Of a stretch of 64,000 nt of DNA, positions 47,378 through 59,200 are shown piece after piece. The stretch's first letter is position 1; each line of letters starts with the position of its first letter. Origin of the DNA: Variovorax boronicumulans (GTDB lineage Bacteria > Pseudomonadota > Gammaproteobacteria > Burkholderiales > Burkholderiaceae_C); the NCBI RefSeq assembly GCF_019352895.1, contig NZ_JAAAFX010000009.1, positions 824,764 through 888,763 of the forward strand, read 5' to 3'. The position numbers and the translations under genes were made by a program. The notes under the pieces are model-generated. The model was not told where the DNA came from, ran no database searches, and worked only from the letters and a program-made list of their open reading frames with translations.

Positions 47378-49130
47378 GGAATCGGCGAAATGAGGCCCAG
47401 GGCTTCGACGGCGGCCAGAACCATCGCGGTCTGGGTGTCGTGGGCAAGGATGAAGGGAGCGCCGTGGATCGTCTCGTCGGGAAATTCCGAAATCAACGTC
47501 AGGGCGGGGCCCGGTCGATGCACTTCGCTGATCATGCAGGCGGTGCCGTGGATGAGCTCGAACGGTAGATCGCCGGCATGTGCATTGTAGCTGGCGAGCT
47601 GTTTGGCGTTGAAAGCCCTCAACGCCGGTCGCTCGGCCAGGCGCAGGCAGACGTGCTCGGCCAGTTGCCGGGCCCTGTCTCCCCAGCCCGGGTGATGGCG
47701 CAGGATCAGGAAAAAGCCCTTGGGCAGCATCCAGGCCTCGAAGCCACGCGGGATGTAGCCGCTGAAGGGCCGCGTCCATTCGTGGGCCGGATAGCCGTGG
47801 AGGTTGAGGTGCAGCTGGGCGCCGGACATCGCCAGGCCCTGTTCGCGTGCCGCGCGCTCGAACCAGGGCGGGGCATCGCGGTATTCCAGGTCGTCGCCCA
47901 GCGCCGTGTAGCGCGCCGCATGGTGCATGTGCCGCGGTGCCTGGGCGCACAGCGCGCGGTGCAGCGCAGCGCATAGCCGTCGGGGTTCTCCAGCGGGATC
48001 AGCGCGAAATGGGCCCGCTGGCGGACCAGCTGTTGCGCGGCGCGCAGCGCACCCACCACGCCCGAGGTCTCGTTGGCGTGCTGGGCGCCGGAGATCAGCA
48101 CCGCCGGGCCCTTGCCTGGATGGTAGACACCGCGGACCGCTCGGCCTTCGCGGCTGGCGACTTCGAAGCGCTGGCCCGGCACGCGCGCCAGTTCGGCCGC
48201 GATGCGCGCCGGCGCCAGCGGCGACGGGGTGTGTTCCAGCGGCAGCGCGTCGGCCGCGACGACGACGTCCGGCGCCAGGGCCGGGTAGGCCGAGGCCGTG
48301 ATGCGCAGGCGCGCAGCGCCTCTGCCGGCGCGCACGTCCGGCACGATCTGGCCCGGCCGCAGCCGGCGGTCGCCGGCCGGCCGGCCGCTGCGGTGCTGGA
48401 AGAACTCGAGCAGCGAGAAATACAGGTCCTCGTGCATCGCCTCGTGGGTGTTCATCCAGCCGCTCTCTGCCGCCGGCGCATGCGCGATGCCGGGCATGTC
48501 GACACGGAGTTCGAGCCGCTCGAAATACGGTTCGGTCTCGGGCCAAGGGTGGGCGTGCACCAGCGCCAGGGCCTCACGGAAGATCGCCTCGTGCTCCGAT
48601 TCATGCCGGCGCTCGGACATCGCCGAGCCCGGATACTGGACGCGCAGCCAGGCGGTCGGCGACAGCATGGGCCGGTCGAGGAAGTCGGCGTGGACGCGGT
48701 TGGGCGCAGGCACGGTGTCGCTGCGCTCACGGCCATCACGCCAACGCAGGTCGACGCGATAGCAGGGCAAGTCTTCGGATGCCGGCAGCGACAGCAGCTG
48801 CAGTTCGGCGCCGCCGAGCATCTCGGCCAGCGGATAGGCCTCGAGCAGGAAACGGCGCGGCGAGGCGGCCGGATGCACCGGGCAATGCACGATCACCCGC
48901 GCCAGCGCCTTGCGGTCGACCGCTTCGAGAAAGTGGTGCACCAGCGGCTTATAGGCGCTGTAAAGGCGGGCCTGGATGCCCCGCGCCGCCAGCTGCGCCT
49001 CGGCGCGGCGGCGGGCGCGGGTGCCCTCGAAGAGCCAGCCCTCGACCGCCGTGCCGGCCGGACTGCCGCTCAGCTCGCGCACCCACGCCTCCAGCATGCG
49101 CGACACCCGGACGTCGAGCAGAACGTCCAT
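47374..49130 (-). pseudogene. M14-family zinc carboxypeptidase, frameshifted
   Basis: Reading from 49130, the first 388 codons encode a protein with the M14 zinc motif GAQHANETSG (H351 and E354) and NPDGYAL. The frame then breaks near 47968. A second frame continues the family sequence with the third zinc histidine region (HLNLHGYPAHEW) and the likely catalytic glutamate (EFPDETIHG). Removing one copy of the AGCGC pair at 47963-47972 would restore a 583-residue product. As read, the protein would stop at 474 residues. This could be a real slippage mutation or a sequencing error. Confidence 0.85.
47963..47972. repeat. 5-bp tandem duplication at the frameshift
   Basis: AGCGC is present twice in a row, exactly where the M14 reading frame shifts. 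One extra copy explains the change. Confidence 0.75.
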
Positions 49131-49347
49131 GGCCGCGGCGCCTAGCGCAGGCCGCGCACGATGGCGTCGCGCGTGAGCAGCAGCACCTGGTCTTCACCGG
49201 CCGAGGTGTCGAGCCCACGCCTCCAGCATGCGCGACACCCGGACGTCGAGCAGAACGTCCATGGCCGCGGCGCCTAGCGCAGGCCGCGCACGATGGCGTC
49301 GCGCGTGAGCAGCAGCACCTGGTCTTCACCGGCCGAGGTGTCGAGCC
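49082..49347. repeat. Perfect 132-bp tandem duplication
   Basis: Positions 49082-49213 repeat identically at 49214-49345, with CC shared at the joint. The unit spans the 3-prime end of prmB and the 5-prime end of the M14 gene, so both genes stay complete and a duplicated fragment lies between. Confidence 0.95.
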
Positions 49348-50170
49348 AGATCGCCTCCAGCCGCGGGAAGGCGGCCTCGAAGTAGGCGCGCTCGTTGCCG
49401 ATCTCGAGCACCAGCGCCGCCTGTGCGCTCATGCGCGAAGGCGCGTCGGCCAGCAGGCCGCGGATGAAGTCCATGCCGTCGGTGCCGCCGGCCGCATTGC
49501 CCGACAGGGCCAGCGCGGGCTCGGCCTGGTATTCGGGCGGCAGCGCGGCCATGCTCTGCGCGTTGACGTAGGGCGGGTTGCACAGGATCAGGTCCCAGGG
49601 GCCGGGCAGGGCCGCCAAGCCGTCCGAGGCGACCAGCGTGATCCGGCTGTCGAGTGCGTGCCGCGTGATGTTGATCGCGGCCACTTCGAGCGCCGGCGCG
49701 GAGATGTCCGAGGCGGTCACCGTCACGTCCGGGTAGGTCATGGCGGCCAGCACCGCCAGGCTGCCGTTGCCGGTGCACAGGTCGAGCACCTGCTGCGTGT
49801 GCGGGCCCAGCCAGTAGTCGATGCCGCCGTCGATCAGCAGCTCGGCGATGAAGCTGCGCGGCACGATGGCACGTTCGTCGACGTAGAAGGGCACGCCCTG
49901 CAGCCAGGCCTCCTTGGTCAGGTAGGCGGCGGGCTGGCGCGTGCGGATGCGGGTGTCGACCAGCGCCTCGACCTGGGCCTGCTCGGCCGGCGACACCGGC
50001 CGGTCGGCCACGGCGTCGAGGTCGTCGATGGGCTGCCGCAGCTGCCACAGCACCAGCCAGGCGGCTTCGTCGAAGGCGTTGGCGGTGCCATGGCCGAAGG
50101 CCACGCCGGCCGCATCGAGGCGCTCGGCGGCGGCTTCGATCAGCGCGATCACGGTGACCGGGGTGCTCAT
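49274..50170 (-). CDS. prmB: Ribosomal protein L3 glutamine methyltransferase
   Basis: The 298-residue protein has an SAM-binding motif [10 protein letters not shown] (130-139) and the catalytic NPPY (198-201) of HemK-like methyltransferases. The PrmB branch modifies a Gln of L3. Its ATG overlaps the dapE stop. Its 3-prime end is inside the tandem duplication. Confidence 0.92.
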   Translation of the reverse strand: MSTPVTVIALIEAAAERLDAAGVAFGHGTANAFDEAAWLVLWQLRQPIDDLDAVADRPVSPAEQAQVEALVDTRIRTRQPAAYLTKEAWLQGVPFYVDERAIVPRSFIAELLIDGGIDYWLGPHTQQVLDLCTGNGSLAVLAAMTYPDVTVTASDISAPALEVAAINITRHALDSRITLVASDGLAALPGPWDLILCNPPYVNAQSMAALPPEYQAEPALALSGNAAGGTDGMDFIRGLLADAPSRMSAQAALVLEIGNERAYFEAAFPRLEAIWLDTSAGEDQVLLLTRDAIVRGLR

Positions 50171-51345
50171 GCCGCGCTCCCGGCTTCGATCTGCTCCAGC
50201 CGCTCGATGGTGCGGCGGTAGACGTTCTTCATGGTCTCGATGGCATCGACCGCCACATGCTCGTCGATCTTGTGGATGCTGGCGTTGACCGGGCCGAACT
50301 CGATCACCTGCCTGCAGATGCGCGCGATGAAGCGCGCGTCGCTGGTGCCGCCGCTGGTCGAGAGCTCGGTCACGATGCCGGTCTCGTCGTGGATCGCCTG
50401 CTGCACCGCCTCGACCAACTCGGCCGGCGGTGTGAGGAAGGGCAGGCCGCCCACGGTCCAGGCCAGCGTGCAGTCGACGACGTGCGAGTCGAGCACCGCC
50501 TGCACGCGCTGCTGCAGCGATTCGGGCGTGGACTCGGTCGAGAAGCGGAAGTTGAAGTCGATCACCACCGCGCCCGGGATCACGTTGTTGGCGCCGGTGC
50601 CCGCATGGATGTTGCTGATCTGCCAGCTGGTGGGCTGGAAGAAGGCATTGCCCGCGTCCCAGCCGCCGGCCTCGTTGATCGCCACCAATTGGGCCAGCGC
50701 CGGCGCGAAGGCATGCACCGGGTTGCGCGCCAGGTGCGGGTAGGCGATGTGGCCCTGAATGCCGTTCACCGTCAGCCGCCCGCTCATCGAGCCACGGCGG
50801 CCGTTCTTGATCATGTCGCCGCAACGCTCGACCGAGGTCGGCTCGCCGACGATGCAGTAGTCGATCGTCTCGCCGCGCGCGGCCAGCGTGTGGCAGACCA
50901 CCACGGTGCCGTCGACCGACGGACCTTCCTCGTCGCTGGTGAGCAGCAGCGCGAGCGTGAGCTGCGGGTCGGGCTGCGCGACGAGGAACTCCTCGATGGC
51001 CACCACGAAGGCCGCCAGCGAGCTCTTCATGTCGCAGGCGCCACGGCCGTAAAGCTGGCCGCCGCGGTGGGTCGGCGTGAAGGGCGGGCTGGTCCATTGC
51101 TCGAGCGGGCCGGTCGGCACCACGTCGGTGTGGCCGGCGAAGACCAGCGTCCTGCCGCCTTCGGCACCGGCGCGCACCGCCCACAGGTTGGTGACACGGA
51201 AGTCGGCCGGGCCGCTCTCGATGGTCTCGAGGCGGAAGCCCAGGCGCGCGAGGCGCTCGCCCAGGATCTGCTGGCAGCCCGCGTCGTCGGGCGTCAGCGA
51301 GGGCCGGGAAATGAGTTGTTCGGCGAGTTGCAGGGTACGGGACAT
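50167..51345 (-). CDS. dapE: Succinyl-diaminopimelate desuccinylase
   Basis: The 392-residue M20 hydrolase has GHTDVVP (H72 metal ligand), the [11 protein letters not shown] region with catalytic/metal Glu residues, and [11 protein letters not shown] near the C-terminus. It hydrolyses N-succinyl-LL-diaminopimelate in the lysine/peptidoglycan pathway. A 228-bp gap with two repeats separates it from pilU. Confidence 0.95.
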   Translation of the reverse strand: MSRTLQLAEQLISRPSLTPDDAGCQQILGERLARLGFRLETIESGPADFRVTNLWAVRAGAEGGRTLVFAGHTDVVPTGPLEQWTSPPFTPTHRGGQLYGRGACDMKSSLAAFVVAIEEFLVAQPDPQLTLALLLTSDEEGPSVDGTVVVCHTLAARGETIDYCIVGEPTSVERCGDMIKNGRRGSMSGRLTVNGIQGHIAYPHLARNPVHAFAPALAQLVAINEAGGWDAGNAFFQPTSWQISNIHAGTGANNVIPGAVVIDFNFRFSTESTPESLQQRVQAVLDSHVVDCTLAWTVGGLPFLTPPAELVEAVQQAIHDETGIVTELSTSGGTSDARFIARICRQVIEFGPVNASIHKIDEHVAVDAIETMKNVYRRTIERLEQIEAGSAA

Positions 51346-51407
51346 GGTCAGGTCAGTTCTTCTTCAAGCGGCTGCATGAGCGTAGCTCGGCAGCCCGGTC
51401 GGGGAAT

Positions 51408-51483
51408 ACCGCGGAACCGGCTTTGCCGGGCCGCCGGTATTGCCCCCTTGAGGGGGAGGCGCCAAAGGCGCCTCGGGGGTGGG
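51408..51483. repeat. G+C-rich intergenic repeat, copy A
   Basis: The 76-bp unit (ACCGCGGAACCGG to GGGTGGG) contains CCCCCTTGAGGGGG and GGCGCCAAAGGCGCC palindromes. It repeats 84 bp downstream as copy B. Confidence 0.85.
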
Positions 51484-51491
51484 CCAATGAC

Positions 51492-51567
51492 ACCGTGGAA
51501 CCGGCTTTGCCGGGCCGCCGGTATCGCCCCCTTGAGGGGGAGGCGCCGCAGGCGCTTCGGGGGTGGT
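51492..51567. repeat. G+C-rich intergenic repeat, copy B
   Basis: A close copy of 51408-51483 with a few changes (TATC for TATT, and GCCGCAGGCGCTT for GCCAAAGGCGCCT). The pair fills most of the dapE-pilU gap. Confidence 0.85.
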
Positions 51568-51573
51568 GCAAGT

Positions 51574-52725
51574 TCAGTGGCGCACGTCGAGAGTGATGTC
51601 CGTGAAGCTCGGCGCCTCGGATTGCTCCATCAGCGCCTTCTCTTCCTCGCGCTTGCTCGCGGGCACCTGGCGGTTCTGCAGGCGCCACATGAGGTTGGTG
51701 GGGGAGTCGGCCTGGGCCAGGCCTTCCTCGCGCGTGACCCGGCCTTCGCCGATCAGCCGCGCAATGTCTTCCTCGAAGGTCTGCGAGCCCTCGGCCATTG
51801 ACTGGACCATGGCCTCCTTGACGGCGGAGAAGTCGCCTTTCTCGATCATCTCGGCGATCAGCGCCGTGTTGAGCATGACCTCGATCGTCGGCCAGCGTTC
51901 GCCCTTGGGCGTGCGCAGCAGCCGCTGCGCCACGATCGCGCGCAGCGCGCCCGACAGGTCGCCCAGCAGCGTGGGACGCACCTCGACAGGGTAGAAGCTC
52001 AGGATCCGGTTGAGCGCGCGGTAGCTGTTGTTGGCATGCAGCGTGGCCACGCACAGGTGGCCCGACTGGGCGTAGGCGATGGCGGCCGTCATGGTTTCGC
52101 GGTCGCGGATCTCGCCGATCTGGATCACGTCGGGCGCCTGGCGCAGCGCGTTCTTCAAGGCCACCTGCAGCGACTGCGTGTCGCTGCCGACGTCGCGCTG
52201 GTTCACCATCGACTTCTTGTTGGTGAAGGTGAACTCGATCGGCTCCTCGACCGTGAGGATGTGGCCCGAAGCGTTCTCGTTGCGGTAGTCCAGCATCGAG
52301 GCCAGCGTGGTCGACTTCCCCACGCCGGTCGCGCCGACCATCAGGATCAGGCCGCGGCGCTCCATTACCAGCGTCTTGAGCACGTCGGGCAGGTGCAGGT
52401 CGTCGAAGGACGGGATGGTGAGCGCGATATGCCGCACCACCACCGCATAGCTGCCGCGCTGGCGCATGCCGCTGATGCGGAAGTTGCCCGCGCCCTCGAG
52501 CTGGATCGCCATGTTGAGCTCGCCTGTGCGCTCGAGCTCGGCGATCCGGCTCTGGTGCACCACCTCGGACAGCAGGTTCAGCGGCGCTTCGGGCGGCAGC
52601 ACCTGGCTGTTGATCGGCAGGCAGTTGCCGTTGATCCGGATCAGCGCCGGCGAGTTCGCCGAGAGATAGATGTCGGAGGCCTTGCGTTCCGCCATCAGGC
52701 GAAGGATGCGTTCCATCGTATTCAT
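51574..52725 (-). CDS. pilU: Type IV pilus retraction ATPase PilU
   Basis: The 383-residue ATPase has Walker A GATGVGKST (131-139), the Asp box and His box region (TLHANNSYRALNR), and the PilU-type C-terminus. PilU helps PilT power pilus retraction. No other pil gene is visible in the window. It lies within the dap gene run between dapD and dapE. Confidence 0.92.
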   Translation of the reverse strand: MNTMERILRLMAERKASDIYLSANSPALIRINGNCLPINSQVLPPEAPLNLLSEVVHQSRIAELERTGELNMAIQLEGAGNFRISGMRQRGSYAVVVRHIALTIPSFDDLHLPDVLKTLVMERRGLILMVGATGVGKSTTLASMLDYRNENASGHILTVEEPIEFTFTNKKSMVNQRDVGSDTQSLQVALKNALRQAPDVIQIGEIRDRETMTAAIAYAQSGHLCVATLHANNSYRALNRILSFYPVEVRPTLLGDLSGALRAIVAQRLLRTPKGERWPTIEVMLNTALIAEMIEKGDFSAVKEAMVQSMAEGSQTFEEDIARLIGEGRVTREEGLAQADSPTNLMWRLQNRQVPASKREEEKALMEQSEAPSFTDITLDVRH

Positions 52726-52791
52726 CGGTCTCTCGCTCCTCGGGGCGTTCTCAGGGAGAAAAAAGACCGCCTTGCGGCGGCCGGGGCGGGA

Positions 52792-53612
<821 letters not shown>

Positions 53613-53616
<4 letters not shown>

Positions 53617-54833
53617 GAAGGAGCTCGGTTCTGGATGAAATCAACGATGCGGCGGGCGGCCTCGGTGCACTCGTCGGTGCCGGCCACCAGGGCCATGCGG
53701 ACACGGCCCCGGCCCGGGTTCACGGGGTGGGCGTCGCCGACGTCGCGTGCGAGGAAGCTGCCCGGCAGCACCGTCACATTGTATTGAGCGTAGAGCGCGC
53801 GGGCGAAGGCCTGGTCGTCGCCGTTCCAGGCCGCGGGCACGCCGGCCCAGAGGTAGAAGCCGGCATCGGGCAGGCGCACGTCCATCACCGCTTCCAGCAG
53901 CGGCGTGACGGCCGCGAACTTGGCGCGATAGAGCGCGCGGTTTTCCACCACATGCGTCTCGTCGCCCCAGGCCGCGATGCTGGCCGCGGCCACCGCGCCG
54001 CCCATGGCGCTGCCGTGGTAGGTGCGGTAGAGCAGGAAGGACTTGATCAGCGCCGCGTCGCCGGCCACGAAGCCGCTGCGCAGGCCGGGCACGTTGCTGC
54101 GCTTGGACAGCGAGGTCAGCATGACCAGGTTCTTGAAGTCGGTGCGGCCCAGGCGCGTGGCGGCCTCGAGCCCGCCCAGCGGCGCTTCCTCGCGGAAGTA
54201 GATCTCGCTGTAGCACTCGTCCGAGGCGATCACGAAGCCGTGGCGGTCGGACAGCGCGAACAGCTTGCGCCATTCGTCCAGCGGCATCACCGCGCCCGTG
54301 GGGTTGCCCGGCGAGCAGACGAACACCAGTTGGGTGCGGGCCCAGACGGCCTCGGGCACGCCGTCCCAGTCGACCGCGAAGTTGCGCTCGGCGATGCTGG
54401 GCACGTAGTGCGTATCGGCGCCTGACAGCAGGGCCGCGCCCTCGTAGATTTGATAGAAGGGGTTGGGCGACATCACGATGGGCGCGGCCGGCCCCGACGG
54501 ATCGACCACGGTCTGCGCCAGCGCGAACAATGCCTCGCGCGAGCCGTTGACCGGCAGCACCTGCGTCGCGGGATCGACCGCCACGTCGTAGCGGCGCTGC
54601 AGCCAGCCGGTGAAGGCGGCGCGCAGCTTGGCGTCGCCCGCGGTCGCCGGGTAGGCCGCGAGCCCGTCGAGGCCCTCGCTCAATGCGGTGCGGATGAAGC
54701 CCGGTGTCCGGTGCTTGGGTTCGCCGATGCCCAGGCTGATGGGCGCGAAATCGGCATTCGGCACCACGCCGGCGAAGAGTTGGCGCAGCCGCTCGAAGGG
54801 GTAGGGCTGCAGCTTGGCGAGCAGGGGATTCAT
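53613..54833 (-). CDS. dapC: Succinyldiaminopimelate transaminase
   Basis: The 406-residue class I aminotransferase has NPFYQIYEG, the PLP-lysine motif [14 protein letters not shown] and the C-terminal arginine region. Its position next to dapD supports the DapC assignment over other aminotransferases. It transfers an amino group to N-succinyl-2-amino-6-ketopimelate. Confidence 0.92.
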
Positions 54834-54841
54834 GGCGTCGT

Positions 54842-56191
54842 CTACTTGAGTTTCTTGACCAGGACCTGGCTCTTGCGGTCCCAGTTGTATTTGCGTTTGC
54901 GCGCCTCGGGCAGCCAGTCGGGGTCGACCGCCACGAAGCCGCGCTTGATGAACCAGTGCATGGTGCGGGTGGTCAGCACGAAGATGCTGTCCAGGCCCAG
55001 CGCCTTGGCGCGCTGCTCGACGCGCTTGAGAATGCGTTCGCCGTCGCCCTGCGACTGCGAGTGCGGCGACACCGTGAGCGCCGCCATCTCGGCGGTGCGC
55101 GATTCGGGGTACGGGTAGAGCGCCGCGCAGCCGAAAATGACGCCGTCGTGCTCGATCACCGAGTACTGGCTGATGTCGCGCTCGATCTCGGTGCGGCTGC
55201 GCTTGACCAGCGTGCCGTCGCGCTCGAAGGGCTCGATCAGCTGCAGGATGCCGCCGATGTCGTCGGCCGTGGCCTCGCGCAGCGACTCCAGCTTCTCGTC
55301 GACCACCATGGTCCCGATGCCGTCGTGCACATAGACCTCGAGCAGCAGCGAGCCGTCGACCGAGAAGGGAAGGATGTGGCTGCGCTCGACGCCCGCTTCG
55401 CAGGCCTTCACGCAGTGCTGCAGGTAGAAGGCGGTGTCGGTGGGGCGCTGCGCGGGCGGCAGCGTGGTCAGCAGCTTGCGCGCGGCGTCCAGCGGCAGCT
55501 CGGTGTCGATCGGGTTGTCCTCGCTCTCGGGCAGCTCACTGTCGACGCGGATGCCCGGCACCTCGGTCAGGAAGATCAGCTTGTCGGCCTGGATCGAGAT
55601 CGCCACGCTGGTCGCGACTTCCTCCATCGTGAGGTTGAAGGCTTCACCGGTCGGCGAGAAGCCGAAGGGCGACATCAGCACCATGGCGCCGAAGTCCAGC
55701 GTGCGCAGGATGCCCGCGCTGTCGACCTTGCGCACCAGGCCCGAATGCTTGAAGTCCACGCCGTCGATCACGCCCACCGGCCGCGCCGTGATGAAGTTGC
55801 CCGAGATCATGCGCACCGTCGAGCCCGCCATCGGCGTGTTGGGCAGGCCCTGGCTGAAGGCGGCTTCGATCTCGTAGCGCAGCTGGCCCGCGGCCTCCTG
55901 GGCCGAGTCGAGCGCCACCTCGTCGGTGATGCGCAGGCCGTGCGAGTAACGGGCCTCCTGGCCCTTGGCGCGCAGCTGCTCGTTGACCTGGGGCCGGAAG
56001 CCGTGCACCAGCACCACCTTGACGCCCATCGACTGGATCAGCGCCAGGTCCTGGGCGATGTTCTGCAGCTTCCCCGCGGCGATCGCCTCGCCCGTGAGCC
56101 CCACCACGAAGGTCTTGCCTCGGTGCATGTGGATGTACGGGGCGACGGAACGGAACCAGGGAACGAAGGTGAAGTTGAAGACGGTGGACAT
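54842..56191 (-). CDS. argA: N-acetylglutamate synthase (ArgA)
   Basis: The 449-residue protein has an amino-acid-kinase-like domain (about 20-280; VVLVHGFRPQVNEQL, ISGNFITARPVG) followed by a GNAT acetyltransferase domain (about 290-430, TVSPHSQSQGDGERIL). ArgA starts arginine biosynthesis and is normally feedback-inhibited by arginine through the kinase-like domain. It is the first gene of the minus-strand run, 8 bp from dapC, and diverges from hrpA. Confidence 0.92.
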   Translation of the reverse strand: MSTVFNFTFVPWFRSVAPYIHMHRGKTFVVGLTGEAIAAGKLQNIAQDLALIQSMGVKVVLVHGFRPQVNEQLRAKGQEARYSHGLRITDEVALDSAQEAAGQLRYEIEAAFSQGLPNTPMAGSTVRMISGNFITARPVGVIDGVDFKHSGLVRKVDSAGILRTLDFGAMVLMSPFGFSPTGEAFNLTMEEVATSVAISIQADKLIFLTEVPGIRVDSELPESEDNPIDTELPLDAARKLLTTLPPAQRPTDTAFYLQHCVKACEAGVERSHILPFSVDGSLLLEVYVHDGIGTMVVDEKLESLREATADDIGGILQLIEPFERDGTLVKRSRTEIERDISQYSVIEHDGVIFGCAALYPYPESRTAEMAALTVSPHSQSQGDGERILKRVEQRAKALGLDSIFVLTTRTMHWFIKRGFVAVDPDWLPEARKRKYNWDRKSQVLVKKLK

Positions 56192-56255
56192 TCGGCGGTG
56201 GCTGGCAGGGTGGCGAAGGAGGGTGAACGGCGCGAACCGGAGCGGGCTGGGATAA

Positions 56256-59200
56256 TTGTCAATTCTCTCCGATGTGCCTCGTGCCCGACTGACTGTCTTG
56301 TCTACCGATTCCCTGTCCGCCCCGCCCGCGCCCCTTCCGCCGAAGAGCACGCTGAAAATCGAATTCCCGGAGTCGCTGCCCGTCTCGGCCCGGCGCGTGG
56401 AAATCGCCGAGGCCATCGCCGCCCACCAGGTGGTGATCGTCTGCGGCGAAACCGGCTCGGGCAAGACCACGCAGCTGCCCAAGATCGCGCTGCTGCTGGG
56501 CCGCGGCAAGCTCAACAAGCCGCCGGGCCAAGGCAGGCTGATCGGCCACACCCAGCCGCGGCGCATCGCCGCCAGCTCGGTGGCCAAGCGCATCGCCGAG
56601 GAACTCAAGACGCCGCTGGGCGACGTGGTGGGTTTCAAGGTGCGCTTCCAGGACCGGCTGAGCCGCGACGCCTCGGTCAAGCTCATGACCGACGGCATCC
56701 TGCTGGCCGAGACGCAGACCGACCCGCTGCTCAAGGCCTACGACACCATCATCATCGACGAGGCGCACGAACGCAGCCTCAACATCGACTTCCTGCTGGG
56801 CTACCTGCGCGAGATCCTGCCGCGTAGGCCCGACCTCAAGGTGATCGTGACCTCGGCCACCATCGATGCCGACCGCTTCGCCACGCATTTCGCGTCCAGG
56901 AACGGACCCGCACCGATCATCTATGTGTCCGGGCGGACCTTCCCGGTCGAGCAGCGCTACCGTCCCTTCGAGGAATCGCGCGAGTACGACCTCAACAGCG
57001 CGATCGCCGACGGCGTCGACGAGCTCTGGCGCGACCCGCACAACGGCGGCGACATCCTGGTCTTCCTGCCGGGCGAGCGCGAGATCCGCGAGGCGGCCGA
57101 CCACCTGCGCCGCCACCTGGCCAACCAGCCGGTGATGCGCAATGCCGAGGTGCTGCCGCTGTTCGCGCGGCTCTCGCCGGCCGAGCAGGACCGCATCTTC
57201 GAGGGCCACACCGGCCGCCGCGTGGTGCTGGCCACCAACGTGGCCGAGACCTCGCTCACGGTGCCGGGCACGCGCTACGTGATCGACACCGGCACCGCGC
57301 GCGTCAAGCGCTATTCCTTCCGCAGCAAGGTCGAGCAGCTGCTGGTCGAGCCGATCAGCCAGGCCGCGGCCAACCAGCGCGCCGGCCGTTGCGGCCGGGT
57401 GGCCAACGGCATCTGCATCCGGCTCTACGACGAAAAGGACTTCCTGGGTCGGCCCCGCTTCACCGACCCGGAAATCCTGCGCTCCTCGCTGGCCGGCGTG
57501 ATCCTGCGCATGAAGTCGCTGCACCTGGGCGACGTGGCGCGCTTCCCCTTCCTCGAGGCGCCCGCGCCGCGCGCCATCGCCGACGGCTACCAGCTGCTCA
57601 ACGAGCTGGGCGCGGTCGACGACGCCAACGAGCTCACCGCCATCGGCCAGGAACTGGCCCGGCTGCCGCTGGACCCGCGCGTGGGCCGGATGATCCTGGA
57701 GGCACGCTCGCGCGGCGCGCTGGAAGAGGTGCTGGTGATCGCCTCGGCGCTGTCGGTGCAGGACGTGCGCGACCGCCCGATGGAGGCGCAGCAGCAGGCC
57801 GACCAGGCGCACGCCAAGTTCGACGACGACCGCAGCGAATTCAGCGGCTATCTCACGCTCTGGAAATGGATCGCAGACGCCCGCGGCGGCAACGCACCGC
57901 AGACCCGGCGCGAGCTGCACGGCGACCCGGGCAAGCGCGCGAGCGCCGCCGTGCTGCCGATCGCGCAGCGCATGGCCGCGGCGGCGCCCGCACCGGTGGC
58001 CGAGGCGCTGCCCACGCACAAGATCAGCAACCGCCAGTACGAGCAGCTGCTGCGGCAGAACTTCGTCAACATCCGCCGGCTGCGCGAGTGGCGCGACATC
58101 CATTCGCAGCTGCTCACGGTGGTCAGCGAGCACAAGTGGCAGCTCAATCGCCAGCCCGCGAGCTACGAGGCGCTGCACCTGTCGATGCTGGCCGGCCTGC
58201 TGGGCAACGTCGGCTGGAAGATGGAGGACGACGAGGCCTACCTGGGCGCGCGCGGCATCAAGTTCTACCGGCACCCGGGCGCGCACCTGCGCAAGAAGCC
58301 GGGCCGCTGGATCGTGGCCGCCGAGCTGGTCGAGACCACGCGCCTGTTCGGCCGCGGCATCGCCAACATCGAGCCGCAGTGGCTGGAAGAGGTCGCGGGC
58401 CACCTGCTCAAGAAGCAGCTGCTCGACCCGCACTGGGAAAAGAAGGGCGCGCAGGTCACGGCGCTGGAACGCGCCACGCTTTACGGGCTGGTGGTGTACA
58501 GCGGCCGGCGCGTCGACTTCACCAAGGTCGACCCGGTGGCCGCGCGCGAGATCTTCATCCGAGAGGCGCTGGTCGGCGGGCAGTGGGAGACCAAGTACCC
58601 CTTCCTGGCGGCCAACCGCAAGCTGGTCAAGGAGGTCGAAGGTCTCGAGCACAAGGCGCGCCGGCAGGACGTGCTGGTCGACGACGAACTGATCTACGCC
58701 TTCTACGACGCGCAGCTGCCACCCGATGTGGCGAGCGGCACGTCCTTCGAGCACTGGTACAAGGAATTGTCGCGCGCCCAGCCGCGCCTGCTGTTCCTCA
58801 CGCGCGACGAGCTGATGCGCCACCAGGCGGCCGGCATCACCACCCAGTCCTTCCCGCCGACGGTGCGGCTGGGCGGCGTGGACTGCGCCGCGACCTACCT
58901 GCATGCGCCCGGCGACGCCAAGGACGGCCTGACCGTGAGCGTGCCGCTGTTCGTGCTCAACCAGGTCAGCGAGGAGCGCTGCGAGTGGCTGGTGACCGGC
59001 ATGCTCAAGGACAAGATCCAGGCGCTGCTCAAGAGCCTGCCGCAGCGCCCGCGCTCGCGGCTGGTGCCGCTGCCCGAGTCGGCGAGCAAGCTGGCCGAGG
59101 CGCTGTCGGCGCCCGAGCTGTTCGGCGCGGGCTCGTTGACCGACGTGCTGCTCAGGCGCGTGCGCGAGCTGACCAGCATCGACGTGCTGCGCGCCGACTT

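Noticed and set aside
49082-49347. CRISPR-like array
   Set aside because: Only two adjacent identical units with no spacers between them, so it is a tandem duplication.
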